DNA of 64,000 bases from Sporosarcina jeotgali. Its GTDB lineage: Bacteria; Bacillota; Bacilli; Bacillales_A; Planococcaceae. The notes under the pieces are model-generated. The model saw nothing but the letters and a program-made list of their open reading frames with translations, did not search any database and was not told the DNA's origin. Numbering within the stretch: the first letter of the stretch is position 1; every line of letters begins with the position of its first letter. A program made the position numbers and the translations under genes. The DNA lies in contig NZ_CP116341.1 in assembly GCF_033304595.1 (NCBI RefSeq), positions 2,521,001 through 2,585,000 on the forward strand, in the 5' to 3' direction. Shown here piece after piece: positions 24,698 through 32,975 of the stretch.

Positions 24698-25603
24698 ATG
24701 AAGTCATCACAACAGGAACCGTCAATTTCTCCAATTGAAGCTGTAGATATCATTGAACAAGTTGCCGGGACCCATAAGGGATACCGAAGAGCACACGCTA
24801 AAGGTATTGGATTCAATGCCGTATTTAAACCGAATAATAATGCGAAACCTTTCACTCAAGCATCCTTTTTACTTGGAAACGCGCAAAACGTCATCGTTCG
24901 TTTTTCTCATAGCTCCCCTATCCCAAACTCTTCTGAGCAACTGATCCCGATAAAAGGAATGGCCGTACAGTTTCCATCTTCTGACCACAATGCAATCTCT
25001 CTCGTAATGGCCAACGCACCAGTGTTCCCGACAAAAACACCTGAAGCATTCGTACGGCTTATCCAAGTATTCGGCGCAAAGAATCAGCCGTTAAAAGAAA
25101 AACTCGCAACCATTAGCAGCGATACCGAATTCAAAACCGTTCCTGCCCTGCTCAAGCAATTGAAAACACCTGCGAGTTTTGCCACTACCCGATTCTGGGC
25201 AATCCATGCTTATATTCTTACAACAGATTCAAGCGATCGCCAGGCGGTCCGTTTTTCCTTTGAACCTGCAGCAAAGGAAGACAAACTCCCCTTCTCAACA
25301 AAAGACATGGAGTTAGAATTATTGGAACGTATGATAGATTCACCAGTTCATTTCAGACTTCTTATGACTCTTGCAGCACCTGAAGATCCAATTAATGATC
25401 CTTCCATTTCATGGCCGGAAGATCGATTAGTGATTGATGTCGGTGAGTTGGTCCTAACTGAAAAACGAGAAGACCTTGCGGAAGATATTTTGTTTAATCC
25501 CACAAACGAAACGCCGGGCTTCAGCTGTTCAGAAGATCCAGTACTACATTATAGATCTGAAGTCTATGAAGAATCTTATCGCAGACGTTCATCTGGATTG
25601 TAG
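24698..25603 (+). CDS. Catalase-related haem peroxidase (SrpA-like)
   Basis: A 301-residue catalase-fold protein, shorter than true catalases (about 480), as in the SrpA/catalase-family peroxidases. Visible are the distal histidine in RRAHAKGIGF near 34-43, FSHSSP near 70, the distal-pocket segment AISLVMANAP near 100-110, and the proximal R-x3-Y pattern in HYRSEVYEESYRRR at the C-terminus. The start at 24698 follows AAAGGAG. It lies 42 nt after the sortase gene in the same direction and may belong to the ECF-controlled group. It could act on peroxide or organic substrates; no signal peptide is seen, so it is probably cytoplasmic. Confidence 0.82.
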   Translation: MKSSQQEPSISPIEAVDIIEQVAGTHKGYRRAHAKGIGFNAVFKPNNNAKPFTQASFLLGNAQNVIVRFSHSSPIPNSSEQLIPIKGMAVQFPSSDHNAISLVMANAPVFPTKTPEAFVRLIQVFGAKNQPLKEKLATISSDTEFKTVPALLKQLKTPASFATTRFWAIHAYILTTDSSDRQAVRFSFEPAAKEDKLPFSTKDMELELLERMIDSPVHFRLLMTLAAPEDPINDPSISWPEDRLVIDVGELVLTEKREDLAEDILFNPTNETPGFSCSEDPVLHYRSEVYEESYRRRSSGL

Positions 25604-25664
25604 AGATACTCCTGACTGACATTGACCGATTATCGTAGATTCCCCTTTCTCGCGTTAACAGGTT

Positions 25665-25694
25665 TTGACAGAGTTTAATAGGGGTACCTATAGG
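25665..25694 (+). promoter_or_regulatory. Sigma-A promoter of yugN
   Basis: TTGACA (25665-25670), 18 nt, TATAGG (25689-25694), about 35 nt before the start codon. Confidence 0.6.
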
Positions 25695-25727
25695 TTAATT
25701 GAGCTATAAGAAGAAGGAGGAATTCCT

Positions 25728-26150
25728 ATGATTGCTTTAAAAAGTAAGATTGAAGGAAAGACCGTCATATACGGAAATGCTTTGAAGCTTTTCAAAGAAG
25801 CAGGGATGGATATAGGCGGAGGATGGGAATACGATCACGGTATGTTTGATACGATTCTATATCAGCGCAAGGAAACGACCATCTATTTAAGAGTCCCTTT
25901 TCAAGTGCTGGAAGGCGAATTAGATTCTCCTAGAACCGTTATTCGTTTTCAAACGCCTTTCGTTATTAAGCATGTTATGAATATCGGCTTAGACGAAGAA
26001 GACAGCGCTGCGATGACCGTCGCGGGATTGGAGCAATTCCAGGCTCCACAAGATCCAGATGCTCCTATTGACCGGCAGCATGAATTTGCGCTGGATGCAC
26101 AAACGAAACTCGACGAGATTACCGAAGACGTCATGTTTGCTTCTATCTAA
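25728..26150 (+). CDS. yugN: YugN-like family protein
   Basis: A 140-residue cytoplasmic protein of the YugN-like family, found in Bacillales without a known biochemical role. The family pattern of an N-terminal GGGWEYDHGMFD (about 31-42) and YLRVPFQVLEGELD (about 52-65) is seen, followed by a conserved helical tail. The start follows AAGGAGG. It has its own sigma-A promoter and a terminator with a run of nine T residues, so it is monocistronic. The neighbouring catalase-like and regulator genes give no functional hint. Confidence 0.8.
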   Translation: MIALKSKIEGKTVIYGNALKLFKEAGMDIGGGWEYDHGMFDTILYQRKETTIYLRVPFQVLEGELDSPRTVIRFQTPFVIKHVMNIGLDEEDSAAMTVAGLEQFQAPQDPDAPIDRQHEFALDAQTKLDEITEDVMFASI

Positions 26151-26183
26151 CCTCCAGCATACATACACTGCTACTTCCCTATG

Positions 26184-26215
26184 AAAACTGCCTGCTAATT
26201 TGGCAGTTTTTTTTT
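26184..26215. terminator. Terminator between yugN and the HTH regulator
   Basis: AAAACTGCC (26184-26192) pairs with GGCAGTTTT (26202-26210) and is followed by more T residues. It probably serves the convergent gene too. Confidence 0.85.
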
Positions 26216-26221
26216 ACGGAG

Positions 26222-26680
26222 TTATCTCTTGATTTGACTCAGTTCATGAAACCTCTCCAACACTTCTTGTTCGTCGAATGTACTGAACCAGACATAATCT
26301 TCTTTGTCTAATATTCTAAAATGCTGGCTAATCAGATTCTGCTGGATTCTAAACTCACTCTCGTTTTCTAGTTCCTTCCACCAAACTTTCCCGCCCAGTG
26401 TCTTTCCTTTTGGACGATCCAATCCATTATGGGCAATCGTACGGATCACCTCTAAAGGGGCATCTCCTAGAAGCGATTGAATGATTTCACTGTCCGAAAA
26501 TAGAGCGATTATCGCTACAACAACAGTCCAGCTGGCAGCCGTCCGGTTTTTCTCTATTTGTACGAGCGTTTTTTTGGATATGCCAAGAATAGATGCCATG
26601 GTTTCTTGGGAATAGCCTGCTTCGGTACGTATGAGAATGGCACGCTGTGAGATTTGTTCAATGAGTTTTTCAGAATTCAC
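26222..26680 (-). CDS. XRE-family transcriptional regulator
   Basis: A 152-residue regulator with an N-terminal HTH_3-type domain (about 8-60), recognisable by AGYSQETMASILGISKKTLVQIEKNR. The C-terminal half (about 85-152) is rich in aromatic residues (KVWWKELENE, DYVWFSTFDEQEV) and of unknown function, perhaps a ligand or partner domain. An inverted repeat AGTGTA-4-TACACT lies 22 nt upstream of the start and is a likely autoregulatory site. It is a single gene, so the target is unknown apart from itself and possibly the divergent DUF218 gene. Confidence 0.85.
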   Translation of the reverse strand: MNSEKLIEQISQRAILIRTEAGYSQETMASILGISKKTLVQIEKNRTAASWTVVVAIIALFSDSEIIQSLLGDAPLEVIRTIAHNGLDRPKGKTLGGKVWWKELENESEFRIQQNLISQHFRILDKEDYVWFSTFDEQEVLERFHELSQIKR

Positions 26681-26701
26681 GTGAAATCCCCCTTTCCTAA
26701 T

Positions 26702-26717
26702 AGTGTAATACTACACT
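26702..26717. promoter_or_regulatory. Inverted repeat, candidate operator of the XRE regulator
   Basis: AGTGTA (26702-26707), 4 nt, TACACT (26712-26717). A perfect 6-bp dyad between the regulator and the divergent gene, well placed for autoregulation. Confidence 0.45.
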
Positions 26718-26832
26718 TCGAGAAGGAATTAAACAAAATAAATGATTGCTTCGGCAACTTGCATCTCCCATTTCCGTCTTGTTACTAACGGAGTAATAAG
26801 AAAAGTATGTACTAGGAAATGGAGCGACTTAG

Positions 26833-27411
26833 ATGAAAAAGGGGAAACGTCTATTGTTTATAGGACTAAGCGGTTTGTTCATAGTTTTTGCGTGGTGGTT
26901 CTCAACAGGACATGCGATAAAAGAGGCTCAAAACAAGCGTGCTGATGGAACCTATACGATTGCAGTCGTTCTTGGCGCTAAAGTGAATGGAACTGCTCCG
27001 TCACTTGCACTCCGATACCGGCTGGAGGCAGCACTCTCCTACGCCAATAGCCATCCGGACGTAACGCTCGTTCTTTCTGGCGGACAGGGTCCAGATGAAG
27101 GAATTAGTGAAGCACAGGCTATGGTGAATTATTTATCAGCACACGGTTTCCCTGAAGATCGAATGATTGTAGAAGATCAGTCTACTTCCACATATGAAAA
27201 CTTAGTCAACACCAGGAAACTGATCCCTGAAAGCATGACAGGAATCACCATAATCACTAGTGATTATCATGTCGCACGGGCCGGATACCTTGCTGAAAAA
27301 GAAGGCTATGAATGGGATGCCATTCCCGCCAAAACTCCAAAGGTTGTAGAAGCTAAAGTTCGATTCCGCGAGCGGCTTGCTCTATTGAAAACGTGGATTG
27401 CAGGAAAGTGA
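26833..27411 (+). CDS. YdcF/SanA-like DUF218 membrane protein
   Basis: A 192-residue protein with one N-terminal membrane helix (about 7-24) and an extracytoplasmic DUF218 (ElyC/SanA/YdcF) domain. Characteristic blocks are AVVLGAKVNGTAPSLALRYR near 38-57, TLVLSGGQGPDEGISEAQAM near 78-97, EDQSTSTYENL near 116 and TIITSDYHVARA near 139. Family members act in envelope or peptidoglycan-precursor biology but the reaction is not established. The start follows GGAGCG. It is followed by a terminator shared with yqeY. Confidence 0.85.
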   Translation: MKKGKRLLFIGLSGLFIVFAWWFSTGHAIKEAQNKRADGTYTIAVVLGAKVNGTAPSLALRYRLEAALSYANSHPDVTLVLSGGQGPDEGISEAQAMVNYLSAHGFPEDRMIVEDQSTSTYENLVNTRKLIPESMTGITIITSDYHVARAGYLAEKEGYEWDAIPAKTPKVVEAKVRFRERLALLKTWIAGK

Positions 27412-27500
27412 ACAGGCGGATCATGCTTGAACGTTTGTATCAGTGGTCCTGCGAATTCAGTCGGATTCATTTCTTCCTCTCTGAACTAATAGCGTGCTAC

Positions 27501-27547
27501 AAAAAGGACGATCCGAGAGTCATTTGACTCATCAGATCGTCCCTTTT
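27501..27547. terminator. Bidirectional terminator, DUF218 gene / yqeY
   Basis: AAAAAGGACGATC (27501-27513) pairs with GATCGTCCCTTTT (27535-27547), with an inner GAGTCA/TGACTC stem. Confidence 0.82.
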
Positions 27548-27559
27548 ATATAATTGACA

Positions 27560-27997
27560 TTAGCTGTTCAGATATTCTTTCACAGCTTGTGACACGACTT
27601 TCCCTTCAGCGCTGCCAGCCGTTTCTTTCATCATCTGACCCACGACTTGGCCCATAGAACTTTCTTTGCTTATCCCAAGTTTGGCGATAAGTTCTTTTAC
27701 TTCATCGACAGAAAGCTGTTTCGGTAAATAGTGTTCAATGATTGCAATTTTTTCAGTTTCTGCAGCAACAATGTCTTCGCGATTTGCTTTTTGACCTTCT
27801 TCGAGAGACTGTTTTGTTTGCTTTAACTCCCTCTGAACCACTTTCAACTCTTCCTCTTCCGTTAACTCGCGTTTAAGATCCAGTTCTTGGTTTTGAATCC
27901 CTGCACGCAATAAGTTAATAACACCTTTTTTGACAGTGTCCTTTTCTTTCATAGCTGTTTTCATATCAGCCATTAATGTCTTTTTAAGTTCTGACAT
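27560..27997 (-). CDS. yqeY: GatB/YqeY domain protein
   Basis: A 145-residue helical protein of the YqeY family, related to the C-terminal tRNA-binding part of GatB. The N-terminal coiled-coil-like helices (MSELKKTLMADMKTAMKEKD) and the C-terminal GQVVGQMMKETAGSAEGKVV match the family along its whole length. A role in tRNA-linked amidation or charging is suspected from the fold only. In Bacillales it normally follows rpsU; rpsU is not in this window, so it may lie elsewhere. It is a monocistronic gene here with a convergent terminator. Confidence 0.93.
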   Translation of the reverse strand: MSELKKTLMADMKTAMKEKDTVKKGVINLLRAGIQNQELDLKRELTEEEELKVVQRELKQTKQSLEEGQKANREDIVAAETEKIAIIEHYLPKQLSVDEVKELIAKLGISKESSMGQVVGQMMKETAGSAEGKVVSQAVKEYLNS

Positions 27998-28123
27998 TGC
28001 AATCCCTCATTTCAGAAAGTACGTTCAGTTCTAGTATACAAAAAAAATCTCTAATCCACACTCTCCATGCCTTCACGGTACCTCCCAGTTTAATGAACGT
28101 TGAAATTTCTACTCCCAGCACTC

Positions 28124-28166
28124 AAAAAAGAAGCCCGGACCTATTTTAGAGGCCGGGCTTCTTTTT
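28124..28166 (-). terminator. Terminator of ykuS
   Basis: GAAGCCCGG (28130-28138) pairs with CCGGGCTTC (28153-28161), with A and T runs on either side. Confidence 0.85.
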
Positions 28167-28170
28167 GCTA

Positions 28171-28404
28171 TTATCGAGCGAGTCTTTTTTCCACGTCATC
28201 CACGATATCTTGAACTGAGTTTCCTTCAATACTAACAACCGGAAAATCATATTTGTCCACATTGACATCACTTAACGCACGAACTACTCCGAAATCATAA
28301 CCGCTAATGTTTTCATCGGATTCAAACATCTTCACTTCATGTCCTTTTTCCTCAAGCGCTTGTTTCACATCATCGAATGGTTTTTCAACTGCAATTTTAG
28401 CCAA
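28171..28404 (-). CDS. ykuS: UPF0180 family protein (YkuS)
   Basis: A 77-residue cytoplasmic protein of the UPF0180/YkuS family: MAKIAVEKPFDDVKQALEEK at the N-terminus, FGVVRAL in the middle and DIVDDVEKRLAR at the end. The fold resembles a small Rossmann-like domain; no function is known. AAAGGAGG lies 8-9 nt before the ATG. It ends in a strong terminator and is monocistronic. Confidence 0.88.
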   Translation of the reverse strand: MAKIAVEKPFDDVKQALEEKGHEVKMFESDENISGYDFGVVRALSDVNVDKYDFPVVSIEGNSVQDIVDDVEKRLAR

Positions 28405-28577
28405 AATAATTTCCTCCTTTTAGTAATAAAATCCTTGATGATTATATTATTATTATTCCCGACACCCCGCATCTTCAAACTAAACTTATTTAACTATTCC
28501 CCCATCCGAATCTCCTATAATCCGCCTCTATGCCCTAATAACGAGGTTCAAAGTAATTTTCTTGGGGTATTTCTAAT

Positions 28578-29303
28578 ATGACAGTACGTAAAGGAAGTGA
28601 AACAATTTTGTTTGGGATTTCAGATTTATTTGCGCTAATTATATCTTCTTTCATCATTATTCCTGTTACAGTTTTCATACGTGAATTTGGATATTTGCCT
28701 GTTACTTATTTATTTGGTGTGAAAAATCCCCGGATTACGATTGGTTCCGGGCCAAGTGTATACATGTTCGGAGTCTTTGATATTCGTAAATATTATCATA
28801 TGTACAGCTGGTTCTCTTTCGATGATATAAAACGAAAAAGTAATTTTGCCTATATTATGGTATACGCTTCCCCTATTCTTACCAACACACTATTTGCTCT
28901 TACGTTGAACACGTTAATTGCAAATGGATTTTTGGAAGACCAAGCAAGGTTTTGGAACCGGTTTATATTTTACGCGTTTTTTTACGTTCTAATTGATGCA
29001 GTTCCTATGCTTATGACAAACGGCAAACCCAATAATGGAATGATTATCTATGAACTGATCCGCTATGGGAAACGTGTGGATTATTGTGAAGATGACATTA
29101 TTCCTTCAACGACTCAAGTGGATAATGACTATGAAGAGGAAATGAAAATTATTGAAGAAAAGAAGGAGAAAATTGAAAAAGAAAAGCACGGAATAAGTGA
29201 AGAAACAAGTGAAAGTGTCGAAAAGGAGGCTGTACAGCGACAACTGGCAGAAGACGTTCAAGACGCTTCCGAAGAATTGTCAAAAGAAAAAGGATCTGAC
29301 TAA
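28578..29303 (+). CDS. Membrane protein, possible inactive site-2-protease-like fold
   Basis: A 241-residue integral membrane protein with about four hydrophobic segments (roughly 10-38, 90-110, 125-148) and a charged, Glu/Lys-rich C-terminal tail (about 185-241) predicted to form a coiled coil. The first helix carries FIREFGYLPVTYLFG, where an M50 protease would have HExxH, and later DAVPMLMTNGKPNNG resembles the second M50 motif. The catalytic residues would be missing, so if the relation is real it is a pseudo-protease. No clear Shine-Dalgarno precedes the ATG. I do not recognise a named family. Confidence 0.65.
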   Translation: MTVRKGSETILFGISDLFALIISSFIIIPVTVFIREFGYLPVTYLFGVKNPRITIGSGPSVYMFGVFDIRKYYHMYSWFSFDDIKRKSNFAYIMVYASPILTNTLFALTLNTLIANGFLEDQARFWNRFIFYAFFYVLIDAVPMLMTNGKPNNGMIIYELIRYGKRVDYCEDDIIPSTTQVDNDYEEEMKIIEEKKEKIEKEKHGISEETSESVEKEAVQRQLAEDVQDASEELSKEKGSD

Positions 29304-29305
29304 CA

Positions 29306-29341
29306 AAAAGGAAAGAGGTCCATTTCAGACCTCTTTCCTTT
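29306..29341. terminator. Bidirectional terminator
   Basis: AAAGGAAAGAGGT pairs with ACCTCTTTCCTTT around a 9-nt loop. It separates the membrane protein gene from the convergent acetyltransferase, whose stop codon touches it. Confidence 0.87.
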
Positions 29342-29787
29342 TATTGTGTTCTCATAATGTGTTCGCCGTTAATATCCCGTTCTTCAATGAACTTAAAACC
29401 TAGTTTCTGATAGAGCCGAACGGCATCTCCATTCTCAGGGTAAACACTTAAGTAAATGGGCTGCTCTCCGTATTCCATCGTTACTTTACTGATTAACATC
29501 TTCATGAATTGAGTCCCGTAACCTTTACCTTGGTATTGTTCATCAATCAGCAGCCGATCAATCCATAACCTGCCACTCGTACCTTCCGATTGGAAAAATC
29601 CATACATTGCAAATCCAACGAGCTCTTCATTCACATAGAGTCCGACAGGTTTGAACTGCTTCCATTCAACGGAATCCTCAAGACATTCATAAGGTGTTTC
29701 AATATACTCTTTTTGTGACTGGGCAACTTTCAACTGTAAGATATCACGATAATTCGTTGCCGTTACGTCATGAATTTCAAGATTCAC
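29341..29787 (-). CDS. GNAT acetyltransferase, spermine/spermidine type (BltD-like)
   Basis: A 148-residue GNAT N-acetyltransferase. The acetyl-CoA loop is DEQYQGKGYGTQFMKML near 84-100. Strong similarity to B. subtilis BltD runs through the protein: YIETPYECLED, KPVGLYVNEELVGFAMYG near 47-65, RLWIDRLLID near 74 and AVRLYQKLGF near 128. It probably acetylates spermidine or spermine, which fits a genome that also encodes the full spermidine pathway in this window. In B. subtilis the gene sits with an efflux pump; here a FUSC exporter lies upstream. Confidence 0.85.
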   Translation of the reverse strand: MNLEIHDVTATNYRDILQLKVAQSQKEYIETPYECLEDSVEWKQFKPVGLYVNEELVGFAMYGFFQSEGTSGRLWIDRLLIDEQYQGKGYGTQFMKMLISKVTMEYGEQPIYLSVYPENGDAVRLYQKLGFKFIEERDINGEHIMRTQ

Positions 29788-29856
29788 GACTTTTCAACCC
29801 TTTCTGATGCACTGCATAAGAAATTCATGCTTACGTGCTTGTCAACAGAATTGACG

Positions 29857-31809
29857 TCATTTCATAATACTAGGTTTCATCTTTTCATCCTCTATACGGA
29901 TTTGCTCAAATTCTTCAGCGATTTCCAGCAGCATACTCAGGATAATTTTATTTTCAAGAATCGGTTCATTTGCCAAGGTCAGATGTAACTGTCCAATCAA
30001 CTCTGAGTAGGAAATGCCTGATAACCAGCATTCCTCCATATGATCTAAAATTGCGATTGACCTTAACGAAATTTCTTCTTTAATGCCATGGATTTCTTTC
30101 CACGACACTAGTTCGTAGAGTGTATTGCTTGCAAGACGTCTTGAAGCAAACAACTCGTCCGCCGCATCTGTACCCGCAGCCTGCAGGTTAACTCGCGCCC
30201 TCTCCTCTACCATCGTACTGATAATTAATAAGTTTTTCATGCTATGGCTGCCAATTGTGGCATTTCCGTTAATGGCATCCTTCGCTTCTTTTAGCATTTC
30301 AGTCAGTGTGTCATTCGACATTCTTCCTAAATTGACATTGGCATCGGTCAATTTATATGGAAGTACAAAGCGGTTAATGAGAAGAGCAATGCAAACTCCA
30401 GCCAGCACCATTACTAATCGTTCTACTGTTAGGAATTGAGTTTCTCCAGATATTAAGGCAACCGAACCGATTGCAGAGAAAGTTACTAAGATTGTACTGT
30501 AGCGATAGACTTTTACATAGCTCATCAAGTAACCGGCAAATAACAACAATCCTGTCCTAACTGCTGCTGCATGGAAAATAGAGAAGATTATCCACACAAG
30601 GGTGGCGCCTACAATTGTTGCAAATATGCGGTCTCGCATCTTTTTATGAGACTGTTCGTAAAACGGAATGATCACTGACAATACTGTGAACATCATCCAT
30701 CTGCCTTCTGTTAAGTTAAAGAAGTCCATGATGAACCCTGAAATTGCAATACCCGTTGCCATACGAATCGCATAAGACATTTTCAAGGACGAGACGTGTC
30801 GAGGCGCTGACAATGTAAACTTCTTAAACTTCAATGGAATTTCTTCGATTTTACGAGTGATTTTACGTTTTTCAGGAGTTAACTGCTGCAAGGCAAGCAA
30901 GCTGTCAGTTAGATAGTCTACATTATTCAGCAGCCGTAACTGTGTGGAAGACTGTGGAGGTGCAGTGCGATAACTCTCCATCACTTCTTCAGACGCTTTA
31001 CTTAGTTCTGCTGCATCTATTTCTTTGGAATCTCCTTCTATCGCTTTGTTTAGGATCATTCGTACATCCTGAATTACTCGGCCTTCTGCATGCCTTGGTT
31101 CCAGTGTATTTAAAAGTGAGTCAATTTTTTCAAGTGCAGCTGTGATATTTAACCGCAGCCGTCCTTCTTCAGTAAGATAATAATCTTCTTCTCGCTGATC
31201 ATAAATCATCGAGCGGAGAGATCCAATCGATTTTCGGATTGCAGCGTCCATTTCAGATGTGTCTTCTCCCACTAGCTTCTTATCAATTTTCTCCATTAGT
31301 GACGTACAAACACTTTTCACTATAGGATCTCCATTTTTAGAAATCCGCTTCCGATTGACAATCATCTGCAATGCCATTATTGAAATCGCTCCAACTACAA
31401 GACCCGCTAAACGAAGCGGCAGTTCTGCCCCTGTTACAGGTATCGCTAGCAGAAACAAATATTGAAGTGAAAACGGCAGATATAGCGGGTTTTTTAAATT
31501 GAATATCAATGTGTAACTGATGATGAACATCATCACAAAGTGAATTGGAACAGCTGTCCACACCGAAAAGCCAGCAGTAAACGCAGCAATTCCCGTCAGT
31601 AAGTTCAACCCGGCAAATTTAACTGTGTTCTGTACTGGATGAATCGTCAGATCCCTTTCCAGCAGCATGAGCATTGCCGTGATTGTCGCAACACCGATTA
31701 AAATATTATTTTGTCCGAACAATGCCCCGAATAGTAAAATATAGGCCATCATCCCAACAAATAACAAGGTATTTCCAATTATATTCTTTTTAGTAAACGC
31801 TTCTTTCAT
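29857..31809 (-). CDS. FUSC-family (aromatic-acid-exporter-like) membrane protein
   Basis: A 650-residue membrane protein with two sets of about five to six transmembrane helices (roughly 12-160 and 355-480). Each set is followed by a cytoplasmic helical domain; the first (about 165-340) is rich in charged residues. The second set contains GRWMMFTVLSVIIPFYEQSH and MRDRIFATIVGATLVWI, the most conserved part of fusaric-acid-resistance/ArAE exporters. It likely exports aromatic or other organic acids as a dimer, by analogy. No partner membrane-fusion gene is nearby, as usual in Gram-positives. The ribosome site is weak. Confidence 0.85.
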   Translation of the reverse strand: MKEAFTKKNIIGNTLLFVGMMAYILLFGALFGQNNILIGVATITAMLMLLERDLTIHPVQNTVKFAGLNLLTGIAAFTAGFSVWTAVPIHFVMMFIISYTLIFNLKNPLYLPFSLQYLFLLAIPVTGAELPLRLAGLVVGAISIMALQMIVNRKRISKNGDPIVKSVCTSLMEKIDKKLVGEDTSEMDAAIRKSIGSLRSMIYDQREEDYYLTEEGRLRLNITAALEKIDSLLNTLEPRHAEGRVIQDVRMILNKAIEGDSKEIDAAELSKASEEVMESYRTAPPQSSTQLRLLNNVDYLTDSLLALQQLTPEKRKITRKIEEIPLKFKKFTLSAPRHVSSLKMSYAIRMATGIAISGFIMDFFNLTEGRWMMFTVLSVIIPFYEQSHKKMRDRIFATIVGATLVWIIFSIFHAAAVRTGLLLFAGYLMSYVKVYRYSTILVTFSAIGSVALISGETQFLTVERLVMVLAGVCIALLINRFVLPYKLTDANVNLGRMSNDTLTEMLKEAKDAINGNATIGSHSMKNLLIISTMVEERARVNLQAAGTDAADELFASRRLASNTLYELVSWKEIHGIKEEISLRSIAILDHMEECWLSGISYSELIGQLHLTLANEPILENKIILSMLLEIAEEFEQIRIEDEKMKPSIMK

Positions 31810-32033
31810 TCATTTTCAAATCCAATCTGATAATTCAGAGTAAGTTTCATTTAATTATTTTAACACTAAATAATATCATTCACTAACAAATTCACTCAAA
31901 ATGCGTCAATGAATTGCATGACTTTAGCCTGTCCGCAAAAACACTACAGAAGATTCATCTTCCATATTGTTGAAACCCCTATGGCGAAAATCCGTATCAT
32001 ACATAGCATACCCAATTAGGAGGTTCTTTACAT

Positions 32034-32927
32034 ATGAAGAAAACAACTCTTTTACTTCTTATACTTATTTTACTAACTGCATGCAGTTCAAAAAAGGAGG
32101 GTGCCCAGTTAGAGAACACCGGGGACACAAATGCGTCCACACAGAATCGCAAGGAATTGAGTAATCTCGAAGAAGAAAACACCCCGTCTTCTTCTGGAGG
32201 GACTATAGAAAGCGAAACATCTGATGAAGACGGCCAGTTGTATGATGAAGCGAAAATGCGGACTGTCAAGATTCCTTCCGTCTTTGACCAAGAAGGGAAT
32301 TTTCCCAAGAATCTTACCCAAGAGGAATATGAACAACTTTCGAAAGAAAAAGGAATCGTTCGTTTTGCACTTGAGGATCATCCCGTCAGAGGCATTACGA
32401 GCCAGGGCGGCAAAGCGACAAATGTAACGAATCTAGCGGACGTCTTAATAGACATTACAGAAAGTTTAGCCTATCAATTGCCAGAGTCCGCAGTCCCTGA
32501 GGCCTATCAATTATTTCAGCAGACGCGAGCTGAGGAATTTAAAAACACACCAGATTCCGAATATCGTACTTGGAATGAAGCAACTAATTTAGAACGAAGT
32601 ATTATGCAAATCGTCCTTTTAGCGGCTCCGTCTCTAAATGATCTTGGGTATCTCATTAAGAATGACGAATATGAGCACCCTGTGTTCCCGATTATTCAAG
32701 AAGACTTCTTCAACCTGGGTTCTCCAACTGTATTAGTCCCTGGTCCGCAGAGTGGCACAGATTTGGTGCTTTTCGATGAAATGATGAAGATAAAAACGAT
32801 GTGGGAGGAAATCGGCAGGTTCGAAAGTCCTGCCGACCATAAAGAAGCGTTTGTAGAAACATATAATACACTTCGAAGTGAAACAAACAACTTAATCGTC
32901 CGTGTGAATTATGCACTTACTGAATAA
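32034..32927 (+). CDS. Predicted lipoprotein of unknown function
   Basis: A 297-residue lipoprotein. The signal peptide MKKTTLLLLILILLTACSS has its lipobox Cys at 17, followed by an acidic, Ser/Glu/Asp-rich linker (about 20-75) and a mainly helical domain to the end. I recognise no family. Notable stretches are VRGITSQGGKATNVTNLADV near 120 and LVPGPQSGTDLVLFDEMMKI near 232. GGAGG precedes the start. Monocistronic, with a very strong terminator shared with tatC. Confidence 0.72.
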   Translation: MKKTTLLLLILILLTACSSKKEGAQLENTGDTNASTQNRKELSNLEEENTPSSSGGTIESETSDEDGQLYDEAKMRTVKIPSVFDQEGNFPKNLTQEEYEQLSKEKGIVRFALEDHPVRGITSQGGKATNVTNLADVLIDITESLAYQLPESAVPEAYQLFQQTRAEEFKNTPDSEYRTWNEATNLERSIMQIVLLAAPSLNDLGYLIKNDEYEHPVFPIIQEDFFNLGSPTVLVPGPQSGTDLVLFDEMMKIKTMWEEIGRFESPADHKEAFVETYNTLRSETNNLIVRVNYALTE

Positions 32928-32933
32928 TGTATG

Positions 32934-32975
32934 AAAAAATCCCGTTTTGCACGCAATGTGCAAAACGGGATTTTT
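32934..32975. terminator. Bidirectional terminator, lipoprotein / tatC
   Basis: AAATCCCGTTTTGCAC pairs perfectly with GTGCAAAACGGGATTT around a 5-nt loop, with A and T runs on both sides. It touches the stop codon of tatC. Confidence 0.95.
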
